From Pseudomonadota bacterium (GTDB lineage: Bacteria; Pseudomonadota; Gammaproteobacteria; Steroidobacterales; MnTg04), in assembly GCA_022572885.1 (NCBI GenBank), contig JACZVC010000002.1, forward strand, positions 1 through 63,134: a DNA stretch of 63,134 nt, in the 5' to 3' direction. Positions within the stretch are counted from its first letter, which is position 1. Each line of letters opens with the position of its first letter. A program made the translations under genes and the position numbers. The notes beneath the pieces are model-generated. The model was given only the letters and a program-made list of their open reading frames with translations. It was not told the origin of the DNA and did no database searches. Below, one piece after another: positions 40,227-48,251 of this stretch.

Positions 40227-41711
40227 TCAACATCGGCTCAGCAAATACTCCACCAACATCGAAACCGGCCGGCCAGTTGCTCCCTTGGCCTTGCCGGCTT
40301 TCCATGCCGTGCCCGCTATATCGATGTGCGCCCAGCGCAAGCCTTCGGTAAACCGGCCCAGGAAGTTGGCGGCAATCGAAGCGCCGCCCTCGCGACCTGC
40401 CGAGTTGGCAAAATCCGCAAAATTACTGCGCAGTTGCTGGTTGTATTCTTCGTCCATAGGCAGACGCCAGGCACGGTCGCAAGCTCGCCGACCGGCATCC
40501 AGCAATTCCGCCGCCAGCTTGTCGTCCCGCGTCATTATGCCGCTAAAGGTGCCGCCCAGGGCGACCACGCAGGCGCCGGTCAGGGTGGCTACGTCGAGTA
40601 TCGTGTCCGGCTTGAACTGGCGGGCATAAGTCAGCGCATCGCAAAGAATCAGCCGGCCTTCCGCATCGGTGTTCAGTATTTCGATGGTCTTTCCCGACAT
40701 GCTGGTGATTACGTCCCCGGGACGCGTCGCATTGCTGCCGGGCATGTTCTCGCAACTGGGCACGACCATGACGAGGTTGATCGGCAAGTCGAGTTCCGCG
40801 ACTGCGCTCATGGTGCCGATTACCCCGGCGGCGCCACACATGTCGAACTTCATTTCATCCATTGCCGGCGGTGGCTTGAGGCACACGCCACCGGTATCGA
40901 AGGTGACGCCCTTGCCGACCAGCACAATCGGTTTACTGCTCGCAGCGGCCCCGCGATATTTCAAAACAATGACCCGGGCAGGCTCTTTTGCGCCCTGGGT
41001 CACCGCTAGCAACGCGCCCATACCCAGTTTTTTTATTTGCGCCGGCCCAAGAATCTCTGCTTGCAGCTTCTTGTGTTTTTTCGCCATATCACGCGCGATT
41101 TTTGCCAGGTAGGACGGTGTGCAGACATTGGCTGGCAAATTGCCCAGTTCCCGGGCAAGACTCTGCCCGACGGCAATGCACTGGCCATGCCGGATACCTT
41201 TGTCGGCGATTCGGCGATGTTTGCCCTGGGATATGGCGAAGCCGATTTTTCCCGGACGGCGGGAGGTTGATCTCCCCGATTTGGTCGTGCGGTACTCATA
41301 ATTCGCAGCCACTGCGGTTTCTACCCCGAGCCGGGTCCAGCGATAGATGTCTTCAGCGCTTTCCGCATGATGGCCCAGGTATGAGATGGCGTTGCGCACG
41401 CCGCTGCCATGCAGGGTCTTTAGCGCCGCAGCGAGTGATTTCCGGTATTGCGGCAGATCGTATTGACTCTTTTTGCCCAGGCCGACCAGCAACAACCCAC
41501 GAAACACGGTATCGCCGATACCAGGCAGCCAGATGCAGTCCGCGGGTTTGGTTGGCAGATCGCCTTGTTTTCGCAACTTGTCCAGGAGACCTTGGGTCGC
41601 CTTGTTTATCGCCTGGGTCGCCGCCGGCAAATCGCCATTCGAGTAAACACCGGCGATGGCGCAGTCGGTGCGTTGTCCGGCGGGGTTTCCGGACCTGGCA
41701 AAAAACTCCAT
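40227..41711 (-). CDS. pepA: Leucyl aminopeptidase (M17)
   Basis: 494 residues. Two-zinc M17 peptidase: VGKGVTFDTGGVCLKPP, MKFDMCGAAGVIGTM and the active-site NTDAEGRLILCDAL are all present. It removes N-terminal residues from peptides; in E. coli it is also a DNA-binding accessory factor. Divergent from lptF, the usual arrangement. Confidence 0.97.
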   Translation of the reverse strand: MEFFARSGNPAGQRTDCAIAGVYSNGDLPAATQAINKATQGLLDKLRKQGDLPTKPADCIWLPGIGDTVFRGLLLVGLGKKSQYDLPQYRKSLAAALKTLHGSGVRNAISYLGHHAESAEDIYRWTRLGVETAVAANYEYRTTKSGRSTSRRPGKIGFAISQGKHRRIADKGIRHGQCIAVGQSLARELGNLPANVCTPSYLAKIARDMAKKHKKLQAEILGPAQIKKLGMGALLAVTQGAKEPARVIVLKYRGAAASSKPIVLVGKGVTFDTGGVCLKPPPAMDEMKFDMCGAAGVIGTMSAVAELDLPINLVMVVPSCENMPGSNATRPGDVITSMSGKTIEILNTDAEGRLILCDALTYARQFKPDTILDVATLTGACVVALGGTFSGIMTRDDKLAAELLDAGRRACDRAWRLPMDEEYNQQLRSNFADFANSAGREGGASIAANFLGRFTEGLRWAHIDIAGTAWKAGKAKGATGRPVSMLVEYLLSRC

Positions 41712-41779
41712 AAAAACTCCAGTTACGCCGTAGGCGATTGTTTATTGAGCCCCCGGCAGACGTGGTTTAATGTTTGTTG

Positions 41780-41825
41780 TCCGGCGCAAAGCGGCTTCGC
41801 TAAAAGCCGTCTCCGGCGCGAAAGC
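41780..41825. repeat. Direct repeat flanking a hairpin in the pepA-lptF promoter region
   Basis: TCCGGCGCAAAGC (41780-41792) recurs as TCCGGCGCGAAAGC (41812-41825). Between them CGGCTT (41792-41797) pairs with AAGCCG (41804-41809). The 147-base divergent gap must contain promoters for both genes; the repeats may be a regulator site. No known operator recognised. Confidence 0.4.
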
Positions 41826-41858
41826 TGATTAGTTTACTTGATTCCCGGGTCATATTGG

Positions 41859-42977
41859 ATGCTATTACTGAGAATTACAGACCGGTATATCTTTCGTGAG
41901 GTCGTCACGGTCTGGCTGATGGTGACCTTTGTGCTGTTGTTTTTCCTGTTCAGCAATGTTGTTGCGAGATTGCTGGCCAGCGCTGCCGCCAACGATTTTG
42001 CCCGTGAAAGTCTTGGGGTGCTGCTGGGTCTGACCAGCGTCCGCTTTCTGACCACGCTGATTCCGTTTGCGCTGTTTCTCGCGATGATGCTGGCGCTTGG
42101 CCGCATGTACCAGGACAGCGAAATGCCGGCTTTTCAAGCCTGTGGCATCGGACCGAAACGTCTTTATCGTCCCTTGTTCATGGTGGCCCTGCCGGTAACC
42201 GCCTTGATGACCTGGCTGTCGGTGGATCTGGATCCCTGGGCCGCAAACCAGCGTTTCAAACTGGAGCGCGCAGACCAGGCGGCACTGGCATTCGGTAACC
42301 TCGAGGCCGGCCAGTTCAGGACCCTGGGCAGCGGCAATACCGTGTTTTATGCCGAACGCGTGGACCAGGATGGTCAGTTGCACAATCTTTTCATACGCCG
42401 TGAAATTGCGGATCGGCTGGAGATCGTCGTCGCGGAACGCGGCGTGCAGCAAGTCGACGAACACGGCTCGCAAAGCCTGATACTTTTCAATGGCAGGCGC
42501 TACGAAGGCATTCCGGGAGAAGCTGCATTCCGCACCATGGAGTTTTCCGAACACGGCATCCCGATCGGCCTACCCGAGCCCGATCTGGAGTCTGACGACC
42601 TGGAACTGATGTCGACGGCCGAATTGCTGGGCGCCACCGATATTGAGCGCCGGACTGAACTGCATTGGCGCCTGTCGCAGCCGGTGTCCGTGCTGGCGCT
42701 GACCTTGCTGGTCGTACCATTGAGCCGAACCGATCCACGCCGCGGACGATACGGCAAACTGATATTCGCAGTACTGATTTACCTGATTTACTCGAACCTG
42801 ATGGCCACGGCCCGGATCATGATGGACCAGGCGGTGGTTCCGTTCTGGCTGGGTACCTGGTGGGTGCACGCGTTGGTGGTTTTGCTTGCCGTGATGCTGT
42901 TCGTCCAACAACGCTTGCGCATGGTCTGGCCGATGAGAAAAAAATTGCCGGCGGATTGCGGGGCGCCGGACGCATGA
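41859..42977 (+). CDS. lptF: LPS export permease LptF
   Basis: 372 residues from ATG 41859 (MLLLRITDRYIFREV); an upstream TTG is less likely. YjgP/YjgQ family: six membrane helices with a periplasmic beta-jellyroll between about 105 and 265. With LptG and LptB it extracts LPS from the inner membrane. Overlaps lptG by 4 bases. Confidence 0.95.
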   Translation: MLLLRITDRYIFREVVTVWLMVTFVLLFFLFSNVVARLLASAAANDFARESLGVLLGLTSVRFLTTLIPFALFLAMMLALGRMYQDSEMPAFQACGIGPKRLYRPLFMVALPVTALMTWLSVDLDPWAANQRFKLERADQAALAFGNLEAGQFRTLGSGNTVFYAERVDQDGQLHNLFIRREIADRLEIVVAERGVQQVDEHGSQSLILFNGRRYEGIPGEAAFRTMEFSEHGIPIGLPEPDLESDDLELMSTAELLGATDIERRTELHWRLSQPVSVLALTLLVVPLSRTDPRRGRYGKLIFAVLIYLIYSNLMATARIMMDQAVVPFWLGTWWVHALVVLLAVMLFVQQRLRMVWPMRKKLPADCGAPDA

Positions 42978-44044
42978 ACATTTTCGACCGTTACCTGATG
43001 AGAGCGACCTTGCAAGGATGTGGCGTGATACTGATGGTCCTGGCCGCACTCACCTTGTTTGTCAATTTTATCGGCCAGTCGAAATACGTCGGCAACGGCG
43101 CCTATGGCATCGGGGATGCTTTCGTGTTCGCCTTGCTGACCCTGCCATCGCAGATTTACCAGGCCATGCCCATCATCGCCTTGCTGGGTGCGCTGATCGG
43201 GCTGGGCGGCCTGGCCGCCCACAGCGAGTTGCATGTGATCCGTTTGTCCGGCGCGTCGGTCTGGCGCCTGGCCAGGTCCGTGTTGATGGCGGGCAGCGTG
43301 CTGATGGTGCTGACCGGAGCCTTTGGCGAGTTCATCGCGCCGCCGCTCGATCAGGCCGCGCGCCAGTTTCGCACGCTGAAGCAACATCAGAAAATCAGCA
43401 TTGCTGGTTCCAACACCAGCGCCTGGATCAAGGAAGGCAACGATATAATCAGCATCGACCAGATGATGAGCGGCGGGCAGGTCGGCGGCCTGTATATATA
43501 TCGCTTCGATGATCAGCGTCGCCTGCGGTCGGTGATTCGCGCAGATGGCGCGCGCACCAATGAAGAAGGCGACTGGTTCCTGGAAAACATGCGCGAAAGC
43601 CAGTTGAGCGAAGATGGCATATCGACGTTTTCGGCGGCGCAAACCGCAAGCCCGGGTTTGTTACAGCCTGATCTCCTGGAACTGTCGGCGATCGATACCG
43701 ATCATCTGTCGGCTCGCGGTCTCTATGAGTATTACCACTACCTGCGTAAAAACGATCTTGAAACCAGTCATTACGAGCAGGCGTTCTGGACGCGCATCGC
43801 GACCACCGCATCGGTTCCCCTGATGCTGCTGCTGGCGTTGCCGTTCGTGCTCGGTCCCATGCAACGCAGCGGCATCGGTGCGCGACTGGTGGCCGGTATC
43901 GTTATCGGGATGAGTTATCGCCTGGGTTCGCGCAGCCTCTATTATTCGGGCGATGTTTACGATCTGGACCCGCTGCTGGTCGGCTGGGGTCCGGTCGTGC
44001 TGCTTGCCGTGCTGGTTACCGTGGGCTTGAGCCGGGTTCACTGA
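42974..44044 (+). CDS. lptG: LPS export permease LptG
   Basis: 356 residues from ATG 42974 (MNIFDRYLMRATLQG). Same fold as LptF: N-terminal three helices, periplasmic domain, C-terminal three helices. AAHSELHVIRLSGASVW is the LptG cytoplasmic loop (coupling region). The stop region overlaps the convergent RDD gene by 7 bases. Confidence 0.95.
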   Translation: MNIFDRYLMRATLQGCGVILMVLAALTLFVNFIGQSKYVGNGAYGIGDAFVFALLTLPSQIYQAMPIIALLGALIGLGGLAAHSELHVIRLSGASVWRLARSVLMAGSVLMVLTGAFGEFIAPPLDQAARQFRTLKQHQKISIAGSNTSAWIKEGNDIISIDQMMSGGQVGGLYIYRFDDQRRLRSVIRADGARTNEEGDWFLENMRESQLSEDGISTFSAAQTASPGLLQPDLLELSAIDTDHLSARGLYEYYHYLRKNDLETSHYEQAFWTRIATTASVPLMLLLALPFVLGPMQRSGIGARLVAGIVIGMSYRLGSRSLYYSGDVYDLDPLLVGWGPVVLLAVLVTVGLSRVH

Positions 44045-44466
44045 TCGGGGCGGTCTGCATTGGCCAGTTCGGTTCCCGACCAGAGGTCGTGCCAGGCCAG
44101 CCGGCGGTCGCTGCGCAGAGTCCACCAGAACCCGAGGCCGAGTGGCGCCCACGAAAGTAGTGAAAACAATAGCCGCAAGCTGACATCGCTCAGGGTCAGC
44201 GCCTGGCCATCGGAGCGGATCAGCCGGATCTTCCAGGCCCGCATGCCCAGCGTCTGCCCGCGTACTAACCAGAAACCGGCAAAGTAACCGGCGACCACCG
44301 CGAGCAGGTAAAGCCGGTAGGCGATATTGTCGATTTCGATAGCGCGGTGGGTTATCGGCATCAGCAGGGCGGTCGCCAGCATCAACAGGCCCAGCAGCAG
44401 TAAGGAGTCATACAATATTGCGCCCAGTCGGCGCAGCAGACCCGGTCTCGTGTCAGCGGTACCCAT
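44038..44466 (-). CDS. RDD-family membrane protein
   Basis: 142 residues. The eponymous region opens with PGLLRRLGAILYDSLLLLGLLM, and G-M-R-A-W-K-I-R-L (75-83 region) matches RDD proteins. Two or three helices. Function unknown. Overlaps lptG tail to tail. Confidence 0.85.
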   Translation of the reverse strand: MGTADTRPGLLRRLGAILYDSLLLLGLLMLATALLMPITHRAIEIDNIAYRLYLLAVVAGYFAGFWLVRGQTLGMRAWKIRLIRSDGQALTLSDVSLRLLFSLLSWAPLGLGFWWTLRSDRRLAWHDLWSGTELANADRPDQ

Positions 44467-44509
44467 CGCGCCGGCAGTTTAGATCAACGGTGGCGGGATG
44501 CACCAGCGT

Positions 44510-46537
44510 TTATCGCCGGTTGCCCGAGCCGTTGACGGTGAAACGCCAGCCGATCGTTAGCAGCAGCATTCCCAGCAGCCAGCTCAGGCCGCCGCCACCA
44601 CCTGATGGTGGCGGTGGTGATGGAGGCGGCGGTGGCGGGGGGATGGCCGCGGCACAGGCGGCGGTTTCCGCCGGTGCGGGGTCGGTGCTGTTCGGCGCCA
44701 CGAAAACCTGCAGCGTGCAATCCACGCCGCCGATGTCACCGGCGACCCCAAACTGATCCTCGTAATTGATCCAGGCGCCGTTCGACCAGTCCACCGCGGT
44801 CGCCGGGTTGGCATCCAGCGTAGCCACCGCAAAATCGAGATTGCTGATCGCCAGGACCGCGGGCACGGCGCTGCTGATACTGAGGTTGGCCGGTATCGTG
44901 AAAACGGCCACGACCGCGTCGTCCGCATAACGCAGGTAACCGTTCGGTGCTCCGCCAGGCTGATTCAGCCAGGCGGATGCCGTATTGATCGGTATGGATA
45001 CCGCGGGTTCGCCCGCGACGGTGGGCAGTTCCAGTCGGGCGCTGCCGGTCGCGCCATCAACGGTTTGCCCCTGATATCGGATGATATTTCCGATAGAGTT
45101 CCGAAAGCGCATGGGCTTGTTGAAAGCCAGCCACAACCGGTAATCGCCGCCGGGCACCATTGCGCTACTGCTGGTCACGGATAGGGTCCTGTTGTTGCCG
45201 CCCGCCGAGACCCAGCTCGCTGCGTAAACGATGTTGCCGGTCGCCGCTTCGCTGATCTGCACCGCTTGAATCCTGGGCGGCGCGGCCTGGCGGTAGAAAC
45301 CCAGCCATAGCATGCTGGTGATATCGTCGCGCATCCGGGCCACCTGGCTGTCGGGCAGGATGAAGCCGCTGTGGCCATGGGTACTGGTGCCACCGTAGTC
45401 CTGGGCGCCGTTCAACGGTTCCGTCTCCAGGGTCCAGGATGGAATCTGGTAGGTGTAGGCGAAATAATCCGCTGTTGTGCCGATACCCTGGTTACCGACC
45501 TCGTTGGGCCCGTCCCGGCCATCGCGGTAAATCCTCGGCGACGCCACCCGCATGCGGTTCATCAGCGCCACGGTGATGTTGTCACGGCGGGTATTGCCGG
45601 TGAGCGGCGTGAAATATATCTGGGTAAATGAATGGATATCGGTGTACATCCGCAGCCGATCCTCCGGTCCCAGGGCGGCGCCGTTCTGCAAAGCCAGTAT
45701 TTCAGGTTCCGAGGCCACGCTCAGGCTGCGAAAAATCAGGCTGGTCTCGCGACCCTGGCCCCATGAGCCATTGTTCAGGCCAAAGCCAAACGCGTTGTTG
45801 CGGTTGAGATCGACGCCCCAGAAATTATCGCCAACGGTGGTCAGGTCCGCATCGACCACGCCCAGTGACACCGGGTTTCGCAGGTTTTTCCGGCGCATGC
45901 GGCCATCCCTCGGCTGACCGGGGTCCGCCGTGACGCTGAGCGGAAAACTCTGTGTCTGGATAAAACTGTCGATATTGAGAACCGGCAGGATTACGACATT
46001 GAGATTTTCGGCCAGGTACTGGCCCACACCGCCATCGGCCTTGTTCTCGATCAGCGTCTCGAACAATTCGGTCGAGGCTTCCGGAGTTTGCCATTCACGG
46101 GGATGAGTGCCGGTGTTGACCATGACCGCGGGCTCAGGCAGCCCATCTACAGTCAGCGAATCTGCAGTATCGCCAAGCCGGTAGGCCCAGATATTCCGGC
46201 CCGAAAGCGTCTGACCGACAATGGTGCCGGTGACTTGGTCGGTGTTCGCTATCATCAAGGCTTGGTGCTGCATATGCAAACTGACATATTCACGGAACCC
46301 GTCCACCGCGGTCAGCGAGGCGACCGGCAACGGCGGCGGAAAGCCCAGCGCGATATTCAGGCCGCTGCTGTCATTCTCGGTATAGGTGAACCGGACATCG
46401 CCGCAACCGGGCGCAAACGGGTTGACGATCTCGTTGAACTGGTCGAACAGACACTGGGCGCCTGCGTTGGCCGAGACCAGCAGGCCGGCCACGACACCCA
46501 AGCGAGTCAGCACGGAGCGATTCACAGGGCCAGCCAT
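44510..46537 (-). CDS. Secreted M14 zinc carboxypeptidase with GlyGly-CTERM anchor
   Basis: 675 residues. Signal peptide (cleavage about residue 27, AGA-QC). The M14 catalytic domain shows zinc ligands H145 and E148 (THPREW), H302 (DIHSF), the DLNRN block (243-247) and the catalytic Glu near 371-373 (WTLETEP). About 410-640 is beta-rich. The C-terminus has a Pro run, a run of Gly, one hydrophobic helix and a basic end (SGNRR): the GlyGly-CTERM sorting signal read by rhombosortase. It is probably surface-attached after type II secretion. Overlaps the HEAT gene upstream by 16 bases. Confidence 0.85.
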   Translation of the reverse strand: MAGPVNRSVLTRLGVVAGLLVSANAGAQCLFDQFNEIVNPFAPGCGDVRFTYTENDSSGLNIALGFPPPLPVASLTAVDGFREYVSLHMQHQALMIANTDQVTGTIVGQTLSGRNIWAYRLGDTADSLTVDGLPEPAVMVNTGTHPREWQTPEASTELFETLIENKADGGVGQYLAENLNVVILPVLNIDSFIQTQSFPLSVTADPGQPRDGRMRRKNLRNPVSLGVVDADLTTVGDNFWGVDLNRNNAFGFGLNNGSWGQGRETSLIFRSLSVASEPEILALQNGAALGPEDRLRMYTDIHSFTQIYFTPLTGNTRRDNITVALMNRMRVASPRIYRDGRDGPNEVGNQGIGTTADYFAYTYQIPSWTLETEPLNGAQDYGGTSTHGHSGFILPDSQVARMRDDITSMLWLGFYRQAAPPRIQAVQISEAATGNIVYAASWVSAGGNNRTLSVTSSSAMVPGGDYRLWLAFNKPMRFRNSIGNIIRYQGQTVDGATGSARLELPTVAGEPAVSIPINTASAWLNQPGGAPNGYLRYADDAVVAVFTIPANLSISSAVPAVLAISNLDFAVATLDANPATAVDWSNGAWINYEDQFGVAGDIGGVDCTLQVFVAPNSTDPAPAETAACAAAIPPPPPPPSPPPPSGGGGGLSWLLGMLLLTIGWRFTVNGSGNRR

Positions 46538-47625
46538 TGCGCGATCTCCTGTCTGAGATTTGCCGATAAACGCGGATTGGCCGCCAGCCGGCCAAGTTCC
46601 GCCCTGGCCGCGGGGCTGGCGTGGAGCCGCAGCGCCAGGACGGCTGTGCGCCTTTGCGCTCCTGCGCTGTCATCGAGGATCACACCGCCGAGGCGTCGAA
46701 TATCAGACAGATCGCCGTACCTCGCCAGCGCGCCGGCGGCCGAGGCGCCATGTTGCGGGTCAGCCAGCAGCGCAAACAATTGTTCTTTGGCGCCGGCGTA
46801 GCCGGCCTGTAAACGGCCGATGGAGAGAATCGCCGCCGATGCCAGTTGATCGCGTTGCCGGACCAGGTCGAGGATCGCCAGGCTTTGCGCGGAATCCAGC
46901 GATTGTTCCAGATCGCGCATCATATCGATGACCACAGCCGCGGGGGCCTGGATGGCCAGTTGCCGGTACAAACCTACATCGCCCAGTCGCCTCGCGATCA
47001 GCAGCACGCCGCCGGCGAGTCGGGGCTGATCATCGAAGGCGGATGAAATCTGCGGGCGCCAGGCTCGCAATTCGGCTGGCGAAAGCTCGGCCAACGCCTG
47101 TTCCAGACCGGCGGCGATGTGCCGGTTCTCGTCCAGGTCAGCGGACCAGGCGGGCAACGGCGCCTGGCCGCGGGCAATCTTCCTGAGGATTTCGCCGCGG
47201 GCAGCTTGTATGCGCCAGTTTCCCAGGGTCAGCCGGGCAGCCGAGGCGACATCGTGCAGCGCGACGGTCAACCGGTGGTTGCCCTCCGTGAGAATCGTCG
47301 TCGATTCTGACTGATAACCCAGCAGTTCCTTGACCGCTTGGGTTGTTTGATCATCAGGGGTGGCCAACGATCCGAGCGCCAGCAGCCCCTCATAGAGCAG
47401 GTGCTCCCGCGCATTCACTGTCAGCGCCGGGTCTGAGCTGACCTCAAGAAGCCATGTCCTGGCGGCGGGCTGGCGGTCGTTCGACACGATATCGCCAAGT
47501 TGCTGCAGGCGCGCAGCCGCCTGCGCCTCGTTGGCCGGTGCCGCCGTGGGCGCTAACGTTGCCACGGACATCAACAGGCTGACCAAAATCGGGGCCACTC
47601 GTGGCTGCGATGGTTTTGCTGGCAT
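46522..47625 (-). CDS. Secreted HEAT-repeat-like helical protein
   Basis: 367 residues. N-terminal signal peptide (hydrophobic about 12-30, cleavage near ANEAQ). The rest is all-alpha with repeated A-L/R-L patterns; the last 100 residues (ALARYGDLSDIRRLGGVIL, AVLALRLHASPAARAELGRLA) look like HEAT/PBS-lyase repeats. No catalytic motif seen. Translationally coupled to the M14 peptidase, so it may be its chaperone or inhibitor; that is inference. Confidence 0.75.
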   Translation of the reverse strand: MPAKPSQPRVAPILVSLLMSVATLAPTAAPANEAQAAARLQQLGDIVSNDRQPAARTWLLEVSSDPALTVNAREHLLYEGLLALGSLATPDDQTTQAVKELLGYQSESTTILTEGNHRLTVALHDVASAARLTLGNWRIQAARGEILRKIARGQAPLPAWSADLDENRHIAAGLEQALAELSPAELRAWRPQISSAFDDQPRLAGGVLLIARRLGDVGLYRQLAIQAPAAVVIDMMRDLEQSLDSAQSLAILDLVRQRDQLASAAILSIGRLQAGYAGAKEQLFALLADPQHGASAAGALARYGDLSDIRRLGGVILDDSAGAQRRTAVLALRLHASPAARAELGRLAANPRLSANLRQEIAQWLAL

Positions 47626-47898
47626 GTTCCGGGCTCCCGAAGATTTCTATGGCTGATTTTGTTTATTTGTACCGTTATTCCGGTGCGACTGATAGCCCGG
47701 TTGCGAGTTCCCCAGCGAGCAAATTTGTCAGATTAGATTCGGACCAATTTGCATAAGCCACAAAATTGTATATATTGTTTAGCCAGCCTGTTGAATTGCA
47801 TACGGAATTGCCCGATACAGGTCTTGGCCGCACGCCAAGAGAGCCTCATAAAAGTCGGCAACCATGATAAATGGTCCGAATATAACCAAGGGGACAAG

Positions 47899-48207
47899 AT
47901 GTTGGATACCAAAGAGCGATTTTTCCGGGCAACCCTGGAGTTGGCCGGTTCCGGATCCATTAAAAAGCGCCTGGTCGGCGCCTATATTGGCCACCTGGGT
48001 GATCTGGAACCAGATCAATTACCCAAAAGCGCCAGGAGCAAGTTCGAGCGTCTGACCGGTGATTTGACCCGGGTCACGGCGATCAACGGTGAAGGGCCTG
48101 TCTTCGCCAGCGTCCGGAAAATGTCGAAAGAAGAAGCGGACTGCGCCGCCGAGACCATTGTCAGCCTGTATGGTCAGCTAGCGGCATCGCGTAGCAAGAA
48201 TTTGTAG
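47899..48207 (+). CDS. Small conserved-looking protein of unknown function
   Basis: 102 residues from ATG 47899, which has AAGGGG 5 bases upstream. The first part (MLDTKERFFRATLELAGSG) is helical, then IKKRLVGAYIGHLGDL, and the C-terminal half has KMSKEEADCAAETIVSLYGQL. I recall small soluble gammaproteobacterial proteins with this K-M-S-x-E-E-A ending, but no function. The 273-base upstream gap holds a perfect CTTGGC/GCCAAG hairpin and an AT-rich stretch that may carry the promoter. Confidence 0.7.
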   Translation: MLDTKERFFRATLELAGSGSIKKRLVGAYIGHLGDLEPDQLPKSARSKFERLTGDLTRVTAINGEGPVFASVRKMSKEEADCAAETIVSLYGQLAASRSKNL

Positions 48208-48251
48208 TTTGCGTTCCTGCCAGCGTTGACGATCGCCCGGCGGGCGTAGCG

